From an uncultured Oscillochloris sp. (GTDB taxonomy: Bacteria > Chloroflexota > Chloroflexia > Chloroflexales > Chloroflexaceae), in the NCBI GenBank assembly GCA_903877945.1, contig CAIRFY010000452.1, positions 1 to 5,976 of the forward strand: a stretch of DNA of 5,976 nucleotides, given 5' to 3'. The position numbers were made by a program, and so were the translations under genes. Below are positions 5,922 to 5,976 of this stretch, piece by piece; the first letter of the stretch is position 1; every line of letters begins with the position of its first letter. Under the pieces are notes generated by a model. It was given only the letters and a program-made list of their open reading frames with translations. It was not told the DNA's origin and ran no database searches.

Positions 5922-5947
5922 CCGCCGGGGGCTGATGCCCCCGGCGG
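5922..5947. other. Strong GC hairpin upstream of the response regulator
   Basis: A perfect 11-bp inverted repeat (5922-5932 with 5937-5947, loop tgat) lies 27 bp before the regulator start. No T-tract flanks it on either strand, so it is not a typical terminator. It may be a leader hairpin or a repetitive palindrome. Its right half shares the 12-mer gatgcccccggc with 3293-3304 in the metal-operon leader. No promoter was convincing in 5896-5976; it may lie beyond the window. Confidence 0.6.
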
Positions 5948-5976
5948 CGGTGATGCCGGGCGACTTTGACGTAGCC

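Overview
The window is a GC-rich bacterial fragment with all five recognisable genes on the minus strand. The gene set and the intergenic repeat style point to the phylum Chloroflexota, probably near the class Chloroflexia. That set is a 7TM-type hybrid-free histidine kinase, a divergent Nramp transporter next to a soluble MgtE-like CBS protein, a Uma2 gene, and short GTCAAC / ATCTGCAATC repeats. The assignment is an inference from gene style, not from a marker gene.

In the direction of transcription (high to low coordinates) the window opens with a GC hairpin (5922-5947). It is followed by a two-gene signalling unit: a receiver-only response regulator (5512-5895) and a membrane sensor kinase with 7TM, PAS, HisKA and HATPase parts (3650-5512). 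Their stop and start codons overlap in TAATG, so they are probably translationally coupled. The kinase ATP-binding domain carries a short insert bounded by an 11-bp inverted repeat, whose arm also occurs twice in the intergenic spacer near 1983-2009.

After a short spacer there is a strong sigma-70-type promoter (TTGACA, 18 bp, TATACT; 3551-3580). A leader of about 290 nt follows, packed with complementary segments. Its 3' end can fold so that the ribosome binding site and the first base of the start codon of the next gene are paired. This leader drives a putative metal-ion operon. Its first gene encodes a soluble protein (2020-3255) with PRC-barrel-like, MgtE-N and paired CBS domains but without the MgtE membrane channel. 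The second encodes an Nramp-superfamily transporter (597-1907) whose canonical metal-binding residues are changed (DPGN to DAGG, MPH to SPY). Together they look like a separated magnesium-type sensor module plus a non-canonical Nramp carrier under a possible cis-acting RNA switch. This is the most interesting content of the window.

The left end holds a broken Uma2-family gene (57-553), with a two-base duplication that shifts the frame and a shortened C-terminus. After it comes a G-rich, partly palindromic repeat cut by the window edge (1-30). The large plus-strand reading frames are shadows of the minus-strand genes.
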